Shown here: in pieces, positions 1 through 8,315 of the stretch
Numbering within the stretch: position 1 is the first letter of the stretch
Layout of the letters: each line of letters starts with the position of its first letter
DNA from: Actinomadura_C sp036008685
Lineage (GTDB): Bacteria > Actinomycetota > Actinomycetes > Streptosporangiales > Streptosporangiaceae
Reading direction: 5' to 3'
Length of the DNA: 39,372 bases
NCBI GenBank assembly: GCA_036008685.1
Contig: DASYNF010000228.1
Span: 1-39,372, forward strand
Made by a program: the position numbers and the translations under genes
Notes under the pieces: generated by a model
The model's database searches: none
The model's input: the letters and a program-made list of their open reading frames with translations, nothing else
Told to the model about the DNA's origin: nothing

Positions 1-1
1 C

Positions 2-208
2 GGTTATCCCAAGAGCACGCCCGCCACGACGCGATCCCCCGCACCGGCTTCGACGGTCAAGGACTGCTTTGACGGAAACTGCACGTTGATGCTGTCGAAG
101 CCGGTCAAGATCCGGCTCGATGCCAAAAAGTACTACTCCCCCGACGTGACTGTGGCGGCGGTCGACGTGCCTGCGCAGATCATTGCGTGCGGAGCTCTAG
201 ACGCCTGA
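2..208 (+). CDS. C-terminal end of a secreted hypothetical protein (5' end outside window)
   Basis: An open frame runs in from the left edge and stops at TGA 206-208, giving 68 residues. It begins with a Thr/Pro/Ala-rich linker (residues about 4-18). A compact domain follows with two Cys in the segment KDCFDGNCTLML, then SKPVKIRLD and a hydrophobic tail with a third Cys. A low-complexity linker followed by a small Cys-containing beta-rich domain is common in exported actinobacterial proteins of unknown function, so export is an inference. The last 12 bases overlap the end of the convergent phosphatase gene. No function can be assigned. Confidence 0.6.
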   Translation, partial: GYPKSTPATTRSPAPASTVKDCFDGNCTLMLSKPVKIRLDAKKYYSPDVTVAAVDVPAQIIACGALDA

Positions 209-964
209 CGGCGCCTCCCCGGATTGGAGCGCTGGTGACGGGGGCGCCGTGGCAGCAGGCAGGACGGCCGGTGCGGGGAAGCGGGCGGCGAGCAGAGCGC
301 GGTCGTCGGGCATTTCACCGATCGGCTGGTGGTGCAGGAAAAGCTCGCACAGGTCCTCGACGGCGAATCCGGTCACATCGCGGGCGAGATCGGCCAGCCG
401 GGCGAGTCCAACGTCCAAGGGCTCTTCGCGGCGTTCGATCAGACCGTCGGTGTAGAGCAGCAAAGTGCCGCCGTCGCCGACGGTGATCTCGGCCTCGTGA
501 TATTGGAATTCCGGGATCATGCCCAGCGGAGGCCCCAGAGCCCGGTCCAAGAACCGGCTGGTGCCGTCGGCGCTGATCAGGAGCGGGGGCGGATGGCCGG
601 CCTTGCTATAGCGCAGGGTACGGGTACGGCGATCGAAGACCAGATAGCAAGCGGTGGCCATCAGGTGGGGATGATAGGCGTCGAGGAAATTACCCAGCGC
701 GCCCAGGACGGTACCGGGGCTTTTGCCTTGGCGAAGGGCAATGCCCCGCAGAGCGGTACTGATCTGCCCCATGCTGCTCCCCGCGTCCGTTTCGGACACC
801 TGTTCACGGGATAGCCGGTCGATGCCGAGAGCCCGGATGTAGGAGTCGTTGATCTGGGTGCCGACCGACTGCCCCACCAGGCTGATGTAACCCGAGGCCT
901 CCTGAAGACCGATCACCGCCTCGAGAGAGGTCGCGAGCTCTCGCACCAGCGTGCGCAGGAACAC
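197..964 (-). CDS. SpoIIE-type PP2C protein phosphatase fused to a partial sensor domain; probably defective
   Basis: The 255 residues fall in two parts. Residues about 1-60 (DRLSREQVSE at the end) resemble the start of the methanogen-output-domain (MOD1) sensor found in actinobacterial phosphatases. From about residue 61 the sequence reads as the later part of a SpoIIE/PP2C domain: MGQISTALRG, AGHPPPLL, PLGM, LLLYTDGLIERR and DDRALLAAR. The usual first metal-binding motif of the catalytic domain (D-x-x-GHG) is absent, and the sensor breaks off after its first helices. In-frame codons upstream of the GTG at 964 still read like the normal N-terminus (AEVDIPLDRD), but no good start lies between them and a stop at about 1052-1054. 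I infer an internal deletion and probably also N-terminal damage. Intact homologues would regulate anti-sigma factor antagonists. Confidence 0.6.
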   Translation of the reverse strand: MFLRTLVRELATSLEAVIGLQEASGYISLVGQSVGTQINDSYIRALGIDRLSREQVSETDAGSSMGQISTALRGIALRQGKSPGTVLGALGNFLDAYHPHLMATACYLVFDRRTRTLRYSKAGHPPPLLISADGTSRFLDRALGPPLGMIPEFQYHEAEITVGDGGTLLLYTDGLIERREEPLDVGLARLADLARDVTGFAVEDLCELFLHHQPIGEMPDDRALLAARFPAPAVLPAATAPPSPALQSGEAPSGV

Positions 965-1166
965 GTCACGATCAAGCGGGATGTCGACCTCTGCCGCTCG
1001 GCTCGCGAGTTCTCCATCTCCACCCGGCGCACCATGACGAACTGGGACAAATTACCACGGCAACAGTTGTCGCCGGTGTCCGTACATAGGTTCGTGTGAT
1101 GGAACATCGGTGGCCGGGCGGCGGCCGGATCGGCGTACGCGTGCGGCGGCCGGTGCCCGACGGGTA

Positions 1167-1212
1167 GTACCGCGGTACCACTCGCTCCTCGGAGTTCCCT
1201 CCGCGGTACCAC
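1167..1212. promoter_or_regulatory. Candidate operator: repeated CCGCGGTACCAC upstream of ABC exporter
   Basis: The 12-mer CCGCGGTACCAC occurs at 1170-1181 and again at 1201-1212, a start-to-start spacing of 31 bp, or about three helical turns. The first copy lies inside a perfect 12-base palindrome, GTACCGCGGTAC (1167-1178). The pair sits 80-125 bp upstream of the exporter ATPase start. The spacing and symmetry suit a dimeric regulator, which could be the NarL-type regulator encoded downstream. That assignment is inference. The rest of 965-1292 holds no convincing gene. Confidence 0.4.
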
Positions 1213-1292
1213 GGATCGCGCTGGTCTCGATCCTAGCGTTGCAGGTGAGGCGGGCCGGAAAGGTCTGGCCCGAGCGGACTTAGGGATGACCG

Positions 1293-2228
1293 ATGATCGA
1301 GGCACACCAGCTGACGAAGCGGTACGGGGATAAGACGGCGGTCGACCGGCTGGACTTCACCGTTCGGCCCGGCACCGTCACCGGCTTCCTGGGACCGAAC
1401 GGCGCGGGCAAGTCCACCACGATGCGGATGATCGTCGGGCTGGACGCGCCGACCAGTGGCTCGGTCAGTGTCAACGGCCGCCGCTACGCCCAGCACAGCG
1501 CTCCCCTGCAGGAGGTCGGCACACTGCTGGAGGCCAAGTCGATCCACCCCGGCAGGTCGGCCTTCGACCACCTGATGGCGCAGGCCCACACCCACGGCAT
1601 CCCGCGACGCCGGGTGGAGGAGGTGATCGAGCTGACCGGGCTGCAGTCTGTGGCGAAGAGGCGCGCCGGGGCGTTCTCGTTGGGAATGGGCCAGCGCCTG
1701 GGCATTGCCGCGGCACTGCTCGGCGACCCGCAGACCGTCATGCTGGACGAGCCGGTCAACGGGCTGGACCCCGAGGGCGTGCTGTGGATCCGTAACCTGC
1801 TGACCGGGCTGGCCGCCGACGGCCGCACGGTGTTCGTGTCCTCGCACCTGATGACCGAGATGGCGCTGGTCGCGGACCACCTCATCATCGTCGGCCGTGG
1901 CCGTCTGCTGGCCGATACCACGGTCCAGGACCTGGTTCGCCAGGCCAGCGGTGACACCGTGAAGGTGGCCACCAGCGATCCGGCCCGCCTGCGCGAGATC
2001 CTGGCGAAGCCCGGCATCGAGATCACCGGCCGCGCCGGCTCGGAGGAACTGCTGGTGACCGGCGTCTCTGCGCGCTCCATCGGGCTCAGTGCCGCGGAGC
2101 ACGGCATCCCGTTGTTCGAGCTCACCGCCATGACCGTCTCCCTGGAGGAGGCATTCATGGAGCTGACCCAGGACGCCGTCGAATACCACGGCACCACCAG
2201 GATCCAGACCCCCGGGAGGGCCGCCTGA
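1293..2228 (+). CDS. ABC exporter ATP-binding protein
   Basis: A cytoplasmic ATPase of 311 residues for an ABC-2-type exporter. Visible motifs are Walker A GPNGAGKST near residue 35, the Q-loop region at about 80, the signature FSLGMGQR near 130, Walker B VMLDEP followed by the D-loop NGLDPEG, and the H-loop SSH near 188. The C-terminal 90 residues form the usual extension of daunorubicin/bacitracin-type exporter ATPases. It matches the antibiotic or lipid exporter subfamily of about 300 residues. Its TGA (2226-2228) overlaps the ATG of the permease, so the two are translationally coupled. The substrate is not indicated by the sequence. A two-component system follows directly, as is common for stress- or drug-responsive exporters. 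Confidence 0.93.
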   Translation: MIEAHQLTKRYGDKTAVDRLDFTVRPGTVTGFLGPNGAGKSTTMRMIVGLDAPTSGSVSVNGRRYAQHSAPLQEVGTLLEAKSIHPGRSAFDHLMAQAHTHGIPRRRVEEVIELTGLQSVAKRRAGAFSLGMGQRLGIAAALLGDPQTVMLDEPVNGLDPEGVLWIRNLLTGLAADGRTVFVSSHLMTEMALVADHLIIVGRGRLLADTTVQDLVRQASGDTVKVATSDPARLREILAKPGIEITGRAGSEELLVTGVSARSIGLSAAEHGIPLFELTAMTVSLEEAFMELTQDAVEYHGTTRIQTPGRAA

Positions 2229-3076
2229 TGACCACCATCACCCCGACCCACACCTCCGCATCCGCCCCCCCGCAGTCCACACGCCCGTCCTACAGGGTCA
2301 CCGGACCGCGGGTCCTGCGTTCGGAGTGGGCCAAGCTGTGGTCCCTGCGCTCCACGTGGATCACCCTCGGCCTGAGCCTGCTGTTCCTGGTCGGCTTCGG
2401 CCTCATCGCCGCGGCCCGGTACAAGTCCATGATCAGCTCCGGCCAGAAGGTGGACCAGGACTTCGCCACCGCCACCGCCGTCAGCCTCTCCCTGTTCGGT
2501 ACGAGCCCCGCGCAGCTGGCGTTGGGCGTCCTGGGCGTGCTGGTCACCGCGGGCGAGTACTCCACCGGCATGATCCGGTCCACGCTGGCTGCGGTCCCGC
2601 GCCGCCTGCCGGTGCTGTGGTCCAAGTCCGCGGTGTTCGGCCTGGTCGCTCTCGTGGCCAGCACCGCCGGCGTATTCGCCACCTTCCTGTTCGCCAGCGG
2701 CATCGTCTCCGGCACCAACGCGGCGATGACGCTCTCGGACGCGGGCGTGGTGCGCAGCCTGCTCGGTGCGGGACTCTACCTCGGCCTGATCGCAGTGATC
2801 GGTACCGCTCTGGGTGCCCTGCTGCGCTCAGTGGCAGCCGGCATCTCGGTGCTGGTAGGCGCCCTGATGCTGATCCCCGGCCTGATCTCTCTGCTGCCCA
2901 GCGCCTGGCAGGACAACATCACCCCGTACCTGCCCAGCAACGCCGGCGAGTCGATGTTCGCCCTCCACCACGACACCACCACACTGTCACCCACGGCCGG
3001 ACTGCTGATCTTCCTCGGCTGGACCGTGCTGACGCTGGCCGGTGCCGCCTGGCGCCTGGTACGCACCGACGCCTGA
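2228..3076 (+). CDS. ABC-2 type exporter permease
   Basis: An integral membrane protein of 282 residues with about six hydrophobic helices: roughly residues 45-63, 95-115, 135-160, 175-198, 200-222 and 255-275. A Pro/Ser/Thr-rich cytoplasmic start of about 30 residues precedes them. The segment GEYSTGMIRSTL after the second helix is typical of ABC-2 permeases paired with single-domain ATPases. It starts inside the stop codon of the ATPase gene and should form the membrane channel of that exporter, with ATPase and permease each present twice. It ends 82 bp before the chosen start of the histidine kinase. No periplasmic binding protein is present, which fits export. Confidence 0.9.
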   Translation: MTTITPTHTSASAPPQSTRPSYRVTGPRVLRSEWAKLWSLRSTWITLGLSLLFLVGFGLIAAARYKSMISSGQKVDQDFATATAVSLSLFGTSPAQLALGVLGVLVTAGEYSTGMIRSTLAAVPRRLPVLWSKSAVFGLVALVASTAGVFATFLFASGIVSGTNAAMTLSDAGVVRSLLGAGLYLGLIAVIGTALGALLRSVAAGISVLVGALMLIPGLISLLPSAWQDNITPYLPSNAGESMFALHHDTTTLSPTAGLLIFLGWTVLTLAGAAWRLVRTDA

Positions 3077-3158
3077 CACAGTTTTTGCGTACCGCCGGCG
3101 CGGTGCCCGGCCTCGTGCCGCGCCGGCACTCCTCGCCCACCATGGACAGGTGACACCT

Positions 3159-4481
3159 GTGAGCAACCACGACACCGCCGGAGCGGAGGTGCCTGCCGGC
3201 CTGCCGCATCCAGGGCCCGACCCCTTGCCGGGGCACCCGCTGGTCACGCGGCTGGCCCAGGTCGGCCAGCGCATGCGGGAGGCGGACCGGGACCACCCGT
3301 GGGCGCTGGACACGGCCGTGGTGGCCGGCGTCTTCTTGATGTTCTGCGTGCCGGACCTCGTGCACGGCGACGGTCCGCGTGATCTGCCGATCACGCTCAC
3401 GCGCTTGCCCGTCGCCGGAACGCTGGCACTGCAGGCCGGCTTGCTGCTGCCCCTGCTGTGGCGGCGCAGGACACCGTGCGTGGCGTTCGCCGTGATAGCG
3501 GCGGCCTTCCTGCTGCAGTGGTCCCTGGGGGCCTTGCTGCGTGCCGATGTCGCTCTGCTCGTCGCCCTGTACAGCCTCGTGCTACACGGACGCCTGCGGC
3601 ATCTGCCCTGGGCCTGCGCGGCCACGGCCGGAGAGCTGGCCCTGGTAGCCATGCGTGTCTCCACCGCGGTATCGGTCTGGGACGCCCTGTTCTTGCTGTT
3701 CAGCACCGCGACCGCGGCCGTCGCCCTGGGACTTGCGGTGCGGATCCGACGGGCTCAGCTGGCCGGGCTGCGCGAGCGCGCGGCCCGCCTGGAGATCGAA
3801 CGCGACCAGCGCAGCAGGCTGGCCACCGCCACCGAACGCACCCGCATGGCCCGCGAGATGCACGACATCATCGGGCACAACCTGTCCGTCATCATCACCC
3901 TTGCCGACGCCGGGGCGTACGCGGCCGACGTCACCCCCGAACGGGGCAACCAGGCTCTCCGGCTCATCGGGGACACCGGTCGCCAGGCTCTGGGCGAGCT
4001 GCGGCGCATGCTCGGCGTCCTGCGCGAGCACGCCGGGCCCCCCGAACTCAACCCCCAGCCCGGAATCGCCGACCTCGACGCGCTGTGCGCCCGTATCCGG
4101 GCGGCCGGACCGCAGGTCGTCTACCGCTCCGGCGGCGAACTCGATGCCCTGGACCGCGGAGGGGAGCTGATGGTCTACCGCATCGTCCAGGAGGCGCTCA
4201 CCAACACCCTCAAGCACGCCGGCCCCGGCACCCGGGCCCACGTCACGCTCACCGTCGAAGGCTCACAGCTGCACGTGCGCGTCCACGACACCGGGCCGCC
4301 CGACGGCCCCGCGCAGCCCGGGCCCTCGCACGAGGAAGGGCACGGGCTCGCCGGCATGAGAGAGCGCGCAGCCCTGTACTGCGGCACCGTCACCGCGGGT
4401 CCCGCGCCGGGCGGAGGATGGACCGTGGAGGCCAGCCTCGACCTCACCCCGATCCCCGACCCAACAGGCGGCCCGACGTGA
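3159..4481 (+). CDS. Sensor histidine kinase, NarL/DesK type (HisKA_3)
   Basis: A 440-residue membrane kinase. The N-terminal half carries about six hydrophobic helices (roughly residues 45-205) with little extracellular sequence, so it probably senses within or near the membrane. A short coiled coil leads to the dimerisation/phosphotransfer helix MAREMHDIIGHNLS, whose His is the phosphorylation site. The ATPase domain follows, with VQEALTNTLKHA (N box), DTGPP and GHGLAGMRERA (G box). I chose the GTG at 3159 because GGACAGG lies 8 bp upstream. The longer in-frame start at 3042 would run into the permease gene. Its TGA overlaps the GTG of the response regulator. It probably controls the exporter encoded just upstream. 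Confidence 0.9.
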   Translation: MSNHDTAGAEVPAGLPHPGPDPLPGHPLVTRLAQVGQRMREADRDHPWALDTAVVAGVFLMFCVPDLVHGDGPRDLPITLTRLPVAGTLALQAGLLLPLLWRRRTPCVAFAVIAAAFLLQWSLGALLRADVALLVALYSLVLHGRLRHLPWACAATAGELALVAMRVSTAVSVWDALFLLFSTATAAVALGLAVRIRRAQLAGLRERAARLEIERDQRSRLATATERTRMAREMHDIIGHNLSVIITLADAGAYAADVTPERGNQALRLIGDTGRQALGELRRMLGVLREHAGPPELNPQPGIADLDALCARIRAAGPQVVYRSGGELDALDRGGELMVYRIVQEALTNTLKHAGPGTRAHVTLTVEGSQLHVRVHDTGPPDGPAQPGPSHEEGHGLAGMRERAALYCGTVTAGPAPGGGWTVEASLDLTPIPDPTGGPT

Positions 4482-5155
4482 CCACCGTTCTCATCGTGGA
4501 CGACCAGTCGCTACAGCGCTTCGGCTTCCGCATGCTGCTGGAGACCGCGCCTGACACCGAGGTCATCGGCGAGGCCGCCCATGGAGCCGAGGCCGTGCGC
4601 AGGGCAGCCGAACTACGGCCCGATGTCGTCCTCATGGACATCCGCATGCCCGGCATGGACGGCATCGAGGCCACCCGCCGCATCATCGCCACCGGAGGAC
4701 GCTCCCGCATCCTCGTCCTGACCACCTTCGACCTGGACGAATACGCCCACGCAGCGCTGCGTGCAGGGGCCAGCGGCTTCCTCCTCAAGGACGCCCGCCC
4801 GGAAGAACTACTGGCCGGTATCCGCGCCGTCGCCGAGGGCGACGCCGTCATCGCCCCCGCCCTCACCCGACGGCTTCTCGACACCTACGCCCACCACCTG
4901 CCCGGAAGCCCACAGGGCCAGAAGGGCAGCATGGATCCCCGCTGGCGAGCCCTGACCGAGCGCGAGCGGGAAATCCTGGTCGCCATCGGGCAGGGCTGGA
5001 CCAACGGCGAGATCGCCGAGCGCCTGGTGCTGTCGGAGTCCACCGTCAAGACCCACGTCGGCCGGGTGCTGGCGAAGATCGGAGCCCGCGACCGCATCCA
5101 GGCCGTGATCTTCGCCTACGACCTGGGTCTGACCCACCCGAACACACCCGGCTGA
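4478..5155 (+). CDS. Response regulator, NarL/FixJ family
   Basis: A 225-residue DNA-binding regulator. The receiver domain (residues 1-120) shows the acidic pair D8-D9, phospho-acceptor D54 in VVLMDIRMPG, a conserved Thr in VLTTFD and Lys in FLLKDA. The C-terminal LuxR-type helix-turn-helix (about residues 155-215) has LTEREREILVAIGQGW and ESTVKTHVGRVLAKI. The GTG start overlaps the kinase stop (GTGA), so the pair is co-translated. It is the partner of that kinase and the likely regulator of the exporter operon. The repeat upstream of the exporter (1167-1212) is a candidate site. Confidence 0.93.
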   Translation: MTTVLIVDDQSLQRFGFRMLLETAPDTEVIGEAAHGAEAVRRAAELRPDVVLMDIRMPGMDGIEATRRIIATGGRSRILVLTTFDLDEYAHAALRAGASGFLLKDARPEELLAGIRAVAEGDAVIAPALTRRLLDTYAHHLPGSPQGQKGSMDPRWRALTEREREILVAIGQGWTNGEIAERLVLSESTVKTHVGRVLAKIGARDRIQAVIFAYDLGLTHPNTPG

Positions 5156-5584
5156 CCACGATCCCCGTTCCCTTCGAGCCCGCCGGTGCGAGCGAGGGCA
5201 GCAGCGACACCGCGGACGACACTGCGTGAACGGTCCGCCAGCAGCCCGCGACAGTGGGAGCGCCTGGTCACGGGTCCGGCGAGGGGGTACTCCAGGCGGC
5301 GAGCCGCTTGGTTATCTCAAGGGGGCCACCCGGCGCGTGCCCTGTCAGGAGACCAGGTCCAACAGCCCAGGACCGGTGAAGGCCCGGGCGAAGTCCAGGC
5401 GAGGACCTGCTCGATCCACTTCCGCTAGAACCCGGCAGCTCGCCGTGGAAGACTTTCGGCTGATGTCGTAGGGCACGACGTGCCCGCCGGTCGTATCAGC
5501 CGAGGGCGATCGCCTACGTACGCGCCGACTCGGTCAGCCGGCGGCCCCCGGGATTTCAGAGGCCGCTCTGGGGCGCCGGCCGGT
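5156..5584. other. Intergenic stretch between convergent genes; no gene recognised
   Basis: About 430 bp separate the regulator gene from the convergent phosphoesterase gene. Short open frames exist on the plus strand (5186-5471), but none has protein-like composition or a recognisable motif. The only structure I see is an 18-base word at 5496-5513 that recurs at 12691-12708. The segment may be decayed gene or IS material. Confidence 0.4.
5496..5513 (+). repeat. 18-base dispersed repeat, copy 1
   Basis: TCAGCCGAGGGCGATCGC is identical here and at 12691-12708, same orientation. Both copies lie in gene-free DNA, and the second lies about 115 bp beyond the IS relic. Chance identity of this length is unlikely within 39 kb even at high GC, so a shared mobile-element or repeat origin is plausible. 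Confidence 0.45.
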
Positions 5585-7447
5585 TCAAAAGACCGATACG
5601 CCGTCGCGAACGAGCTTCCAGTTCTTCACATGGAAGGTGGAGGGGTCGATGGTCTTGGCCGCGGAGGCGTACGCGACGATCGCCTCCCGGATCGCGACCT
5701 GGGCGTTGTAGACGACCGGGGCGGCGGCGATGTGGGGGAAGCCGCCACCCCCGGACTGGCGGTAGTTGTTGACCGCGACCACGAACCGCTGGTCGTCGGT
5801 GACCGCCGTGCCGTCGTAGGCGAGGCCCCGGATCCTTGAGCCCTCGGCCTGGGCGATGTCGATGTCGTAGGTGATGCCGGAGAACTGGTCGTAGTTGTAG
5901 TCGGGACGGCGGTTGGCGTTGGTCCACGATGCCGGGTCGACCGGGGCGTCCGCGGCGACCTGCTTGAAGTACTGCGCCGAGTACTCCAGGTACGCCTTGA
6001 TCTGGGAGCCGGTCAGGATGCTGCCCAGGAGCGTGTTGTCGTAGATGTAGAGCCCGGCGATGTCCTTGATCGTGACCGCACCGGCCGGGAAGGTGGCGGC
6101 GCGGCTGAACGGCGCGGCGATCGACAGCACCGGCAGGGACGCGTAGGCGGTGCCGGTGATGGCCTCCTTGACCTTCGCGGTCTGCACCAGGTGGACGTAG
6201 TCCAGGATCGCGGTGTCCTTCCAGCAGGACTCCGCCGCGGACATCGCCTCGGTGGAGGTGGCCACGTCCTGGTTGACGTAGGCGACCACCGCGTCGTGCT
6301 GCTTCTTGACCAGCGCGACGAGCTTCGGGTCCTCTTTCACCGTATTGCTGTTCACCGTCGTGGCGGACTTCGCGGTGACCTTCCAGCGGCCGCGGTCCCG
6401 GGTCAGCGTGAGGTCGAAGACCGACAGTCTCTCGCCCCAGCACTTCGGCTCGCTCATCACCACGGTCTGGCCGGTGATCTCGTTGAAGACGAACCGCTCC
6501 GAGACGTCGTTGTGCGCGTGGCCGAAGAGGATGGCGTCGATCCCGGGGACCTGCTGGGCCACCATGGCCGAGGCGTTCTCCACGGGCATGTCGCCGGTGT
6601 AGGACGACACGCCGCTGTCACCGGCGTGCGCGCTGACGACCATGACATCGACGCCTTGGGCACGGATGATCGGAACCCACTTCTTGGCGGTCTCGACCAG
6701 GTCCAGGAAGTCGAGCTTGCCGGAGACGTTGGCCTTGTCCCAGATGGCGACACCCGGGTTGGTCAGGCCCAGCAGACCGACCCTGATCGGCGGATGGCCC
6801 GGAACGTGCATCTTCTTGATGATGTACGGGCGGAACGCCGGCCGGTCGGTGCCCGCGTGCACGGCGTTGGCGGCCAGCGCCGGCGCGTCCATCTGGCTGA
6901 TCCACTTGTTCAGCATCGGGAGGCCGTAGTTGAACTCGTGGTTGCCCAGTGCCACGGCATCGAAGCCGATGGCGTTCATCTGCAGCGCTATCGGGTGGAT
7001 CCGGCCGGTCGTCGTGATCGGCTCCACCGTGGCGTAGTAGAACCCCAGCGGGGTGCCCTGAAGGGTGTCTCCCGCATCGAAGAGGAGAGTGCGCTCCCGC
7101 CCGCGGTCGGCGCGGATCTGCTTCACCAGGCTCGACACCCGCGCCAGGCCGACCACGTTCCCGGCGCTGTCGCTGTACTCGGCGTCCTTGTAGTAATCCC
7201 AGTTCACCGCGTTGCTGTGAATGTCGGATGTGCCCATGATGGTGATGGTCACCGACCGGCCGGCGTCCTTCGCGACCGTCGCCGCCTCAGCCGAGCGGGG
7301 CCAGCCCGCGAGAGCGAGCGCACTGGTGGCGGTCAGCCCGCCGAGTACCTGCCTCCGGCTGACGCCCGGACTCTCCATGGCCTCATCCGGAACACGGCAG
7401 GAACACCACCGAGGCGCTGGGCCGGACCGGTTCCCTGGATTGGGCAT
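5585..7447 (-). CDS. Exported 5'-nucleotidase/metallophosphoesterase (UshA-like), Tat signal
   Basis: A protein of up to 620 residues exported by the Tat pathway. The twin-arginine motif SRRQVLGG and a hydrophobic stretch ending in AEA are visible near residues 30-55. The metallophosphoesterase domain follows with TSDIHSN, LFDAGDTLQG, GNHEFNYG, VVSAHAGD and ILFGHAHND, the full set of metal-binding blocks. The C-terminal 5'-nucleotidase domain (about residues 370-610) contains AAPFSRAATFPAG, IYDNTLLGSILTGSQIK and SGGGGFPHI. It should hydrolyse extracellular nucleotides or related phosphoesters. A GGAAGGA stands 11 bp before the ATG at 7447. The internal ATG at 7378 gives a more normal Tat n-region and may be the true start. 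It is a single gene with convergent neighbours on its 3' side. Confidence 0.92.
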   Translation of the reverse strand: MPNPGNRSGPAPRWCSCRVPDEAMESPGVSRRQVLGGLTATSALALAGWPRSAEAATVAKDAGRSVTITIMGTSDIHSNAVNWDYYKDAEYSDSAGNVVGLARVSSLVKQIRADRGRERTLLFDAGDTLQGTPLGFYYATVEPITTTGRIHPIALQMNAIGFDAVALGNHEFNYGLPMLNKWISQMDAPALAANAVHAGTDRPAFRPYIIKKMHVPGHPPIRVGLLGLTNPGVAIWDKANVSGKLDFLDLVETAKKWVPIIRAQGVDVMVVSAHAGDSGVSSYTGDMPVENASAMVAQQVPGIDAILFGHAHNDVSERFVFNEITGQTVVMSEPKCWGERLSVFDLTLTRDRGRWKVTAKSATTVNSNTVKEDPKLVALVKKQHDAVVAYVNQDVATSTEAMSAAESCWKDTAILDYVHLVQTAKVKEAITGTAYASLPVLSIAAPFSRAATFPAGAVTIKDIAGLYIYDNTLLGSILTGSQIKAYLEYSAQYFKQVAADAPVDPASWTNANRRPDYNYDQFSGITYDIDIAQAEGSRIRGLAYDGTAVTDDQRFVVAVNNYRQSGGGGFPHIAAAPVVYNAQVAIREAIVAYASAAKTIDPSTFHVKNWKLVRDGVSVF

Positions 7448-7616
7448 GACGGACGTTTTCCTTCCGGAGGCGACGAGGTGCCAGGTTAGAGCCCATACGT
7501 CGGATTCATACCGGCGAGATCTACCAATCCCGGCACCCGATCGTTGGCACTCCCCGGTCTTGCGACCGCGCCCACACCGGGGTTCCCGGCGACGCCGACC
7601 AGTCGCGGCGACGACG

Positions 7617-7628
7617 ACGTACGTACGT
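7617..7628. repeat. ACGTACGTACGT alternating palindrome
   Basis: Three tandem ACGT units form a perfect 12-base palindrome in the 273-bp gap upstream of the phosphoesterase gene and downstream of the S4 gene. It could be a regulator site or an accidental simple repeat. Nothing else is recognisable in this gap. Confidence 0.25.
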
Positions 7629-7720
7629 AAGAGGCGGCCGGCCGATCAACTCATGGCGTCCACAGGTTCAGGCCGAGAAGCCGGACTACACGGTGGGGAT
7701 AGCGACCAGGCTCGGAGCGG

Positions 7721-8125
7721 TCAGCGGCGACGTTCCGCCGCAGCGGCCGACGACCGCCCGAACAGCTTCTCGATGCTACGGCGCTCACGCTTGCTGGGAC
7801 GACCCGCACCACGATCGCGAACGGCCACCACGGCGACCTGCTCGCGCGGAGGAGGTGGAGGGCTCTTGTCGCTGTAGCACTCGGCGGCAATGGGTGCACC
7901 GACCCGCTTGGTGATGATCCGGGAAACGATCACGATACGTTCGCGCCCCTCCTGGCGAAGCCGGATCTCGTCACCGACCCGGATCGCGTGCGCGGCCTTG
8001 ACCCGCACCCCATTGACCCTGACGTGCCCGCCCCGGCAGGCGTCGGACGCGATCGAACGGGTCTTGGTCAGCCGCACCGACCAGACCCAGCTGTCCACCC
8101 GAGCGCTCGCCTGCTCACCGACCAT
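7721..8125 (-). CDS. RNA-binding S4 domain protein (Hsp15/YrfH-like)
   Basis: About 134 residues. The S4 fold occupies residues about 8-75: RVDSWVWSVRLTKTRSIA, ACRGGHVRVNGVRVK, VGDEIRLRQ and RERIVIVS. A basic, Pro-rich tail ends in SKRERRSIEKLFGR. Proteins of this type bind structured RNA. The Escherichia coli member Hsp15 rescues stalled 50S subunits carrying peptidyl-tRNA. The actinobacterial version is usually a single gene of 110-140 residues, as here. I prefer the ATG at 8125, close to the start of the conserved domain. An in-frame GTG at 8149 would add eight residues. It is divergent from the OmpR-type regulator gene. Confidence 0.85.
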   Translation of the reverse strand: MVGEQASARVDSWVWSVRLTKTRSIASDACRGGHVRVNGVRVKAAHAIRVGDEIRLRQEGRERIVIVSRIITKRVGAPIAAECYSDKSPPPPPREQVAVVAVRDRGAGRPSKRERRSIEKLFGRSSAAAAERRR

Positions 8126-8315
8126 CCCGACACTGTACTGCTGTGGCACTTGTCCAGCCCGCCGTCGTGTGCGCGACCGGCGACCGCGCCACCGCAGGAC
8201 GCATGCCCTTCATGTCCCGGCGTCCTCATCTGCCCGGCGACAACGGCCGGGATCTTCACACAATCCCCACAAACCGTCCGCATGATCTCCGCGGCGGGCT
8301 TCTAGGCTCGCCGCC

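Noticed and set aside
1233..2189. Long minus-strand open frame opposite the ABC ATPase gene
   Set aside because: Antisense shadow of a clear ABC ATPase; composition is typical of high-GC mirror frames (His/Gln/Arg/Gly rich).
3458..4477. Upstream extension of the response-regulator frame through the kinase gene
   Set aside because: Arg/Pro/His-rich out-of-frame translation of the kinase; the regulator begins at the GTG at 4478 that overlaps the kinase stop.
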